Origin: Cryptomeria japonica
Lineage: Eukaryota > Streptophyta > Pinopsida > Cupressales > Cupressaceae
Direction of reading: 5' to 3'
Length of the DNA: 64,000 bases
Assembly: GCF_030272615.1 (NCBI RefSeq)
Contig: NC_081409.1
Coordinates: 20,398,260-20,462,259, forward strand
Part shown: positions 58,412 to 64,000 of the stretch, in pieces
How positions within the stretch are numbered: position 1 is the stretch's first letter
How the letters are laid out: each line of letters opens with the position of its first letter
Notes under the pieces: generated by a model
What the model was told of the DNA's origin: nothing
Database searches by the model: none
Seen by the model: the letters and a program-made list of their open reading frames with translations, nothing else
Made by a program: the position numbers and the translations under genes

Positions 58412-58752
58412 GTGCTACCAGATACCCTCAACGCGCTAGAGAATGATCTCAACACGCCAAGCTGCCTTTTTGACGTGCTCACTCAAACTGTTTGATTTTG
58501 TTTTGGTTTGAAAGCTATGCACTAATATGTCCTATCAATGTGCTAACTACTAGCTTTAATGCACTAATGTTTGGTCTTGACGCACTAAGCTATTGCTCCA
58601 ACATGTTAGAATGTTTTCAGCAAGTGCTAAGATTCGAATTGTTGAATGCTGGGATTGATTATGCACTAAAGTTTAGAACTGATGTGCTATGTTGAAGCTT
58701 GGATGTGCTAATATATGTTTCCAAAGCACTAAAATGTTGCTCTTACGCGCTA
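58412..58752 (-). repeat. 21-bp-phased TAGYGC array, gag-proximal cluster of G4
   Basis: On the plus strand the core G(C/T)(G/A)CTA (TAGYGC in the element sense) starts at 58412, 58433, 58454, 58475, 58519, 58540, 58561, 58582, 58603, 58624, about 58646, 58663, 58684, 58705, 58726 and 58747. Twelve of fifteen steps are exactly 21 bp. Bases between cores are not conserved. Confidence 0.9.
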
Positions 58753-60268
58753 AATTGTCCTCGTTGGTTTGCCTTGGTGGTTTTTCTGTCATTTTTGAAT
58801 TTTTCTTCAATTGTGATAGATGATTTTCTAAAGTAAGAAATGAAAGCACAACACAAAAGAGATAAGCATTTTGCTTAGTCTAAACAATGAGTGTATGTTC
58901 TGCAAGGATGTGTTCAAATCCCTAGTGTTTTAATAGGTTTTGATATAGAAAATACAATTCAATCAGACTCTTTATTCAAGGGTCATCGACAATACCATAG
59001 CTCACTAGTCTTGCTACTCTGTCAGCTCAAACAGCCTTGTCACTTCCTAGGGGGTGCTCTTTTTTTTGCCTTTTGCCATAAATTAACTCAAAGAGAATTG
59101 CTTCACAATTGAGTAGTTATCTTGGGAGATATATGGTGAGTAATCTTGGGGGCGGATTCTTCCCCACCCTTGCACTATAATACTGTAAATGTTTGGATAC
59201 TGACTCGGCTCAAATTTTCTAATACTAAAGTTCGTAATCCAGCTTCTCGTTCAGCCGTCAGTGATTATCTCCCTCAGGAGGCTTCCCAACCTTTAGAACA
59301 AAGGTTTTATGTATCGTATAGATACTGGGGGAAGGCTAATCGCTGCACACAACTGTTGAAAAGGACTTTCGTCACTTTCCACTTTTGATTATAGTGGGTT
59401 GGAACACTTGGCGTCAAAGCCATTCCCTACTTAGGTCGTTCCCCTCACACTGGCCAAAGAATGGCTTTAAGAGTTGTTAACTCCTCGAGAGGGCAGGCCT
59501 ACTAAAGGATTTAATGTTGTAAGTATTGAAAGTGTAAGAGTGGTTTGGCTTTTTGATCACTTGGTTAAGGGGAGAGCATATACCTACCACTTTAGAAGCA
59601 AAGCACACAAGTGTTCTTTTTAGCCTTTTATCACAATGATTTGCTAAAATCTATATGGAGATATTGATCCACAAAAACATGGTGTTCATTTTATTTCCTT
59701 AAATCAATGATTATTTGATATAGGAAAAGAAACCTGGTCAACAAAGCAAACTTTCAATTTTGGTCAACAAAAATAAATCAACAAAGGGGAAGAACTTCCC
59801 TCTTTAACTTGGAATAAAATTGGACAAGTGAGGTTCCTTACCTTGCAAAATTTTTTAAGTTGATCATTTTATACACCAAAGGATGGTGAGGTTCTTTTTA
59901 AAGCTCTTTTTGCAAAAAAGAAAGTTTATTGGTTCTTTTTAGAAACCCAAATGAAAATTTTCTCCTAAGCAAGAAAAGATTTTTGTTGTTGTTTTTTTTA
60001 GGTGCCCAAAATAAGGTGTGAGTTCAATTTTTAGTTTAAACAAGAAATGAAAGGAATTTAGATCTTTAACTAACTTAGCCAGGTTAGTAAAATGTTCAAA
60101 CTACTTTAAACCTAGCTCAAATAAGAATAGGTTCCAAACCTTCAATTAAACTGTCAGTTACCTGCAAAACAACAGTTAATCAGTTAGCAAAATAATGGCT
60201 TTGTGGACTTCCACAAGTCTAACTCTCGAATCTCTGTTACAAATCATTTCCTACCCTCTGTCTGTGAT

Positions 60269-60499
60269 GTGCTACATAATACACTGTATGCACTACAGAA
60301 TGCCCCAGATGCACTATCCGACAAACCCGATGCGCTAAGTCATTTTCTAAATGCGCTGAACTGTTAAATTCCCACGTTGAAAGCTACAGGAAAGACTTAA
60401 AAACTCTATGCACTAAGAAAGGTTTCTCACACGCTAAGATATGAGTCTGACGTGCTGAATAGTAAACCGGATGCGTTGGAGTTTAAACCAGATACACTA
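60269..60499 (-). repeat. 21-bp-phased TAGYGC array, primer-site-proximal cluster of G4
   Basis: Cores start at 60269, 60290, 60311, 60332, 60353, 60374, 60410, 60431, 60452, 60473 and 60494; nine of ten steps are 21 bp and one is 36. Confidence 0.9.
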
Positions 60500-60590
60500 T
60501 CAAAGGTTCGCTACCCGCCGACTCTTGTTTCCCACATACCTGCAAAGTTGGTCATATTCAAAAACCGATTTGATTAATGGAGTTATACCC

Positions 60591-60605
60591 CACGGTGGGC
60601 ACCAG
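60591..60605 (-). promoter_or_regulatory. Primer-binding site of G4
   Basis: In the element sense TGGTGCCCACCGTGG, three bases after the LTR end GCATACA. Not the initiator-Met type; similar in form to the G1 site. Confidence 0.6.
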
Positions 60606-60608
60606 AAA

Positions 60609-62077
60609 TGTATGCGGGAAAAGTGGTTCAATGAAACTTAAATCATGAAAATATTCAAAGACTTTCCCACACAACCATGAGACTCTTGGTGCAAGTTATG
60701 GAGCCATGAGGAATATCTCAACTTCCCAAGGAGTGTTCCATGGTTCTCTATCTCACAATGTCCCTCAAGCCAATGCCTTTGCTCTTAGATCACTGAGAAA
60801 AGTGACTTAGGGATGATGAATGCAAGAACGAGGGATTCTTTAGATCAAATTTAGTATGAATGCATCCTATTTATGCATGATTTTAACAAATGAACTAAAC
60901 TAGATGATAAGATGACAAGGTTAGTAAAAATACTATCCTAACATGATATACTAGTTATATGATCTAATCTAAGATAATAGAAATGCTCTAAAATGTTTAT
61001 TAGATTTATTCCTATTTCAAAGAGAGGCTAAATGCTTGCTAAATTTGAGTATAAGTATGATGCTAAAGACTTGGATTCTAAAATGGAGGGATGAGGGCTC
61101 TATTTATAGAAGAAATGGGGCAATGGATGGTCAGGATTGAATGATCTAATCAAGGGCCAGGATTGAAAGTTATCAATCCATGTTTACAATTCTCACCAAT
61201 GAAATGGTGACAATTGTCAACATAAGACTGCTTGAGAGGAGAAGTAAGAAGCATTAAATGCTTGAGAAGACCTCATGGTTACCTTAGGAGGTAAAGGTTA
61301 AAGTTAGGTTAGGGTTATCCAATGGATAAAGGTTTTACCCAAAGGATAAACTCTTGTGCAAAGGTTAAAGGGATAACCATGGTCAAAGCAATGAATGCTT
61401 GATGAGACCCCTAGGTTAGATGAGGGTTGAGTTAGGCAAAAACTCTCTAACCATGCCACTAAGGGTTAGTTAACCATTAATGGTTTGAAAGACTTTGGGG
61501 ACAAATTTGTAAGAGTCCTTTCAAATTTGGGGGTATTCAAAAAGTTAGCTTGTTGAAGGCATAAAGGCTTTAACGCCTTTGGAAGACTTTACTCCAAATT
61601 TGAGAAGTGACCTCCTCAAATTTAGGGAAAGGGGATAATTGATGGGTTTAGGTTAATTGATTAGGATTAGAGGGATTCTAGGAGAATTTAGGAAGAGGGT
61701 TAGGAGGCAAGTGGGAGATGTAGGAAAATGCAAGAGGGTGAGGAATAATAGGATATAATTAAAATAAATTGCTTTATTTTAATTTGGTTGCAAGTGGGGA
61801 ATTTAAATAAATTAGATTTATTTCTTTGGGGTGAACTATTTAATTAAATGTAAATTTAATTAAAAGTAGAGAGAAGGGATTTAATTAAATAATATCATTT
61901 ATTCAATTAAATGATATAAAAGGTTTAAGTGAATATAAATAAATAAATTGAATAATTTATTTAATTAAATACAGGAATGTGGGTGATTTTTAAATTAGAT
62001 TTAACTAAATAGAGGAATGAGAATAAAATGAACATTAAATATTCATTTAGGAATATGGTCATTTTTATACGTCTACA
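60609..62077 (-). repeat. G4 5' LTR (1469 bp)
   Basis: In the element sense it starts TGTAGACG at 62077 and ends CCCGCATACA at 60609. It matches the solo LTR 52581-54039 in opposite orientation. TATA box CTATAAATA at 61109-61101. The U3 part is rich in ATTTAATTAAAT-like palindromes, as in the G1 LTR. Confidence 0.9.
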
Positions 62078-63208
62078 TTGGCAACTATATTTCTTTAAGT
62101 CATCTAAGTCCTACAGTTCAACCGACCAGGCTTAACCAGTTAGCAGAGACAGTTTTTATCATAACTAGTTATTAGGACTTCAACCGGTAAAAGACTGACA
62201 GTGTTACATTCCGACAACCGGTACGTGAAAATCATGAAGAATGAGATGATCTGGTTTTGCAGCAGCATTGAAGACTATTAGATGAAGATATGTTCGTGAC
62301 CGCACGTGTTGATTCGATCAGGTGAACGAGATTTGTTTGACTGAATAGATTAGTTGAGGAAGACTTAACTCGTAGTGATGAAAATCACTCAGATCGGTAA
62401 AACGACACAGAATTGGATTTGTTATGTCGATGGTTGACATAACTAAAGCATACAATGCAATATTGTCTAGATGCATTGAACCTAGGGAATTGTTACAGGT
62501 TTCTAGCCGACCTTATGATGATTTTAAATATGTGATGAGGTATGAAAGGATATATGGGTATGAACTTGAAAGTGTGAAAGATCATTAGCGATTTTGTATT
62601 TATGATAGTGCGATGATCAGAGGAGTTGAGAGATAAGGTCTATGTGATGTTGTAATGTTCTGAAGAGGATCTTATCAGACACTGAAGGTGTTATACTAAG
62701 ATCATTTATATTTTTTTTCTCCCTAACAGTTGCAGCAAGAAAATCCTCTCACAAGGTCACTCCTAACAAGGTGCAGTTAGATCGTAACTGGTTTGATCAT
62801 TAAATCCTCTAACTAGGTGACACAATAACTTGTGTTAGCAAATCCTAGTAACTAGGGTAGCTCCTAACAAGGTTGGTCCTCACAGGATTTTTGTAAAGCT
62901 CATAACCGGGCTTAGACACTCCTAACAGGGTATACCCCTAACTGGGTGTTGTAGACCTTAACCAGTCAGATCTCTATACTGGAGATAGTGGATCTTGTGG
63001 ATACTCCCACCGTGGTTTTTCCCATTTGGGTATTCCACCTATAAACTCTTGTGTCATGTGGTTTATGCTTTATGTGGTGATTTCATACTTGGTGTTATTT
63101 CTTACATGCTTATTGAGTTTTAAGTTGGTGAAATTGATCATCAGATTTGTATTGTTTTTACTTGCACTGATTCGAGCCCCCCCCTCTCAGTGCCTTATAA
63201 GTTCATCA
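62078..63208 (+). repeat. Probable 5' LTR of copia element F
   Basis: Ends in the copia-type C-rich block CCCCCCCCTCTCAGTG and TTCATCA, followed by an initiator-Met primer site. The E LTR ends in a similar CCCCCCTCCCTCTCAGTG block. The start is uncertain: TTGGCAACTATATT at 62078 resembles the E LTR start TGTTGGCAATTTAG, so G4 may abut or cut the first bases. Length of about 1.1 kb would fit the E type. The copia block TGGTTTTTCCCATTTGGG is at 63013-63030. Confidence 0.6.
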
Positions 63209-63210
63209 AT

Positions 63211-63222
63211 TGGTATCAGAGG
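63211..63222 (+). promoter_or_regulatory. Primer-binding site of F
   Basis: TGGTATCAGAGG, two bases after the LTR end CATCA; initiator tRNA-Met type. Confidence 0.85.
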
Positions 63223-63301
63223 CTAACTTCCTTAAGGCTTAATCACTTGGAAGGGATCTCTAATCCTAAGGAAAATATGGGTGAAGGAATGAGTTATAGA
63301 A

Positions 63302-64000
63302 ATGGCTAAGGAACTTGCAGAAACCAAGGAAGAGATAGAAACCCTAAGAGGCAAGTATAAGACATCACTAGCTAAAAGGGAAGAAGTAACCGAACAATTG
63401 TTGGAGATATCTGATAGCATTTTTTCAAATGAGGCGAACATTGATGCACTAGTTGAAGAATTGGAGAAGCTAAATGGTGAGAAGACTAACCTAAGAAGAG
63501 AGCTGGAAGCACTTACAATCTAGATGAGTGGGGAAGTTGAAGCTAGAAGAAAGGCTGAAGATCAGATCTGAGATAAAGAACATGAAATCTTTAAGATTAA
63601 GCAGGAGAATGCAACCTTGAATGAACATTAGCATGAGGAGAAAGAAGAAAAAGAAAAATTACAGTCAGATCTTGAAATGGAAATGTCTCTTAAAGAGACC
63701 CTCATGAAAAGAAATGAAGATGTTACAAAGGAACTTGCTGAGGCCAATGAGTAGCTTGATAAATTCAAAAAGAGTTCATTAATGCTGGATGAACAGATCC
63801 AATCTCAGAGGATGAAAAGTGGTACATCTGGATTAGGATACAATATATTTGAGAAGGGTGAAACTTTTGATACCAAGAGCAACATGTATGAAGGTAAAAT
63901 AGATCCTAAGGCTTAGAAGCTTACCGGTAAGAAAGCTTACAAACTTGTTTGTTTTGACTGTCATAAACTAGGACATACTGCTAATGTTTGTAGAAGCAGA
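63302..64000 (+). pseudogene. F Gag: coiled coil and first zinc knuckle (partial)
   Basis: ATG 63302 is the first in the frame; upstream codons toward the primer site are also readable with a stop at 63307 in another frame only. The protein is a Leu/Glu/Lys-rich coiled coil with five or so stops (63522, 63570, 63630, 63754, 63916). It ends at the window edge in CFDCHKLGHTANVC (about 63952-63993), the first of the expected knuckles. Like E, it has no UBN2-type Gag domain before the coiled coil. The element continues to the right. Confidence 0.75.

Larger units (their letters stand above)
57952..60608 (-). other. G4 leader region with phased motif arrays
   Basis: 2.6 kb between the primer site and gag, without a supported gene. 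Layout: array (60269-60499), spacer with the core segment (about 59140-59520), spacer, array (58412-58752), then about 460 bp to the first open frame. The core shares TTGATTATAGTGG and following blocks with G1 (9550-9662), and the order and spacing of parts is the same as in G1. Confidence 0.7.
44257..62077 (-). mobile_element. G4: Tat-like Ty3-gypsy retrotransposon with antisense extra ORF
   Basis: In its own sense: 5' LTR (62077-60609), primer site, leader with two motif arrays, gag-protease-G-patch (57951-54045), a reversed solo LTR insertion, RT-RNase H-integrase (52575-48660), a non-coding spacer, an antisense plant-mobile-domain ORF, and a third motif array ending at 44257. No 3' LTR is found; the left end joins a cut E LTR, so the 3' LTR was probably lost in a deletion. 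At over 16 kb without the insertion it is long, as known for some Tat-lineage (Ogre-like) elements, which are also known to carry extra ORFs. Confidence 0.8.

Overview
This is eukaryotic repeat DNA: a 64-kb stack of decayed plant LTR retrotransposons nested inside one another. I could recognise no host gene, tRNA, rRNA or CRISPR array. The nested Ty3-gypsy (Tat-like and chromovirus) and Ty1-copia elements, long LTRs and old mutated copies point to a plant with a very large, slowly turned-over genome. A gymnosperm such as a conifer is my best guess, but no gene here fixes the species.

Layout. (1) 1-2784: 3' end of element A (+), a gypsy-like element with a Gag/protease-type ORF tail and LTR. 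It is inserted in the RNase H region of G1. (2) 2785-11193: G1 (-), a Tat-like gypsy element with gag-pro-G-patch-RT in one frame, a long leader carrying 20-bp-phased motif arrays, and a 5' LTR; its rest lies beyond the left edge. (3) 11194-12369: unassigned DNA with a decayed Pro/Lys-rich coding-like patch. (4) 12370-44256: E (-), a copia element whose left LTR is split by G2 (12774-19731, +, a chromovirus) and whose right LTR is split by G3 (23280-43532, +, same family as A). (5) Inside G3: a gag-only copia element N (23660-28698, -) sits in its 5' LTR. A solo LTR (33915-41563) sits in its ORF, and that solo LTR is itself split by C1 (34088-40110, -), a nearly complete copia element. (6) 44257-62077: G4 (-), a second Tat-like gypsy element with an antisense plant-mobile-domain ORF, 21-bp-phased motif arrays, gag-pol, a solo LTR of its own family inserted in reverse orientation (52581-54039), and a 5' LTR. 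(7) 62078-64000: F (+), a copia element related to E, running off the right edge.

Boundaries are well supported. N (CATTC), C1 (GTTTT), the chromovirus-like solo LTR (GCATG) and the G4-family solo LTR (GGAAC) have perfect 5-bp target duplications, and G3 has a one-mismatch pair (ACAAC/AGAAC). Insertion order read from the nesting is E, then G3, then the full element that became the solo LTR, then C1. By-eye LTR divergence agrees: about 2.7% for C1, about 5% for G2, and clearly more for N and G3.

All coding regions are broken, mostly by C-to-T type changes that make TGA, TAG or TAA. None is expected to act alone now. The most unusual content is in the leaders of G1 and G4: short CG-containing motifs repeated at about 20-21 bp in two clusters that flank a conserved core. 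A similar array lies upstream of the antisense mobile-domain ORF of G4. Next in interest is the A/G3 family, which seems to have no reverse transcriptase but encodes a Gag, an altered protease and a Pro-rich, Arg-rich and acidic tail.
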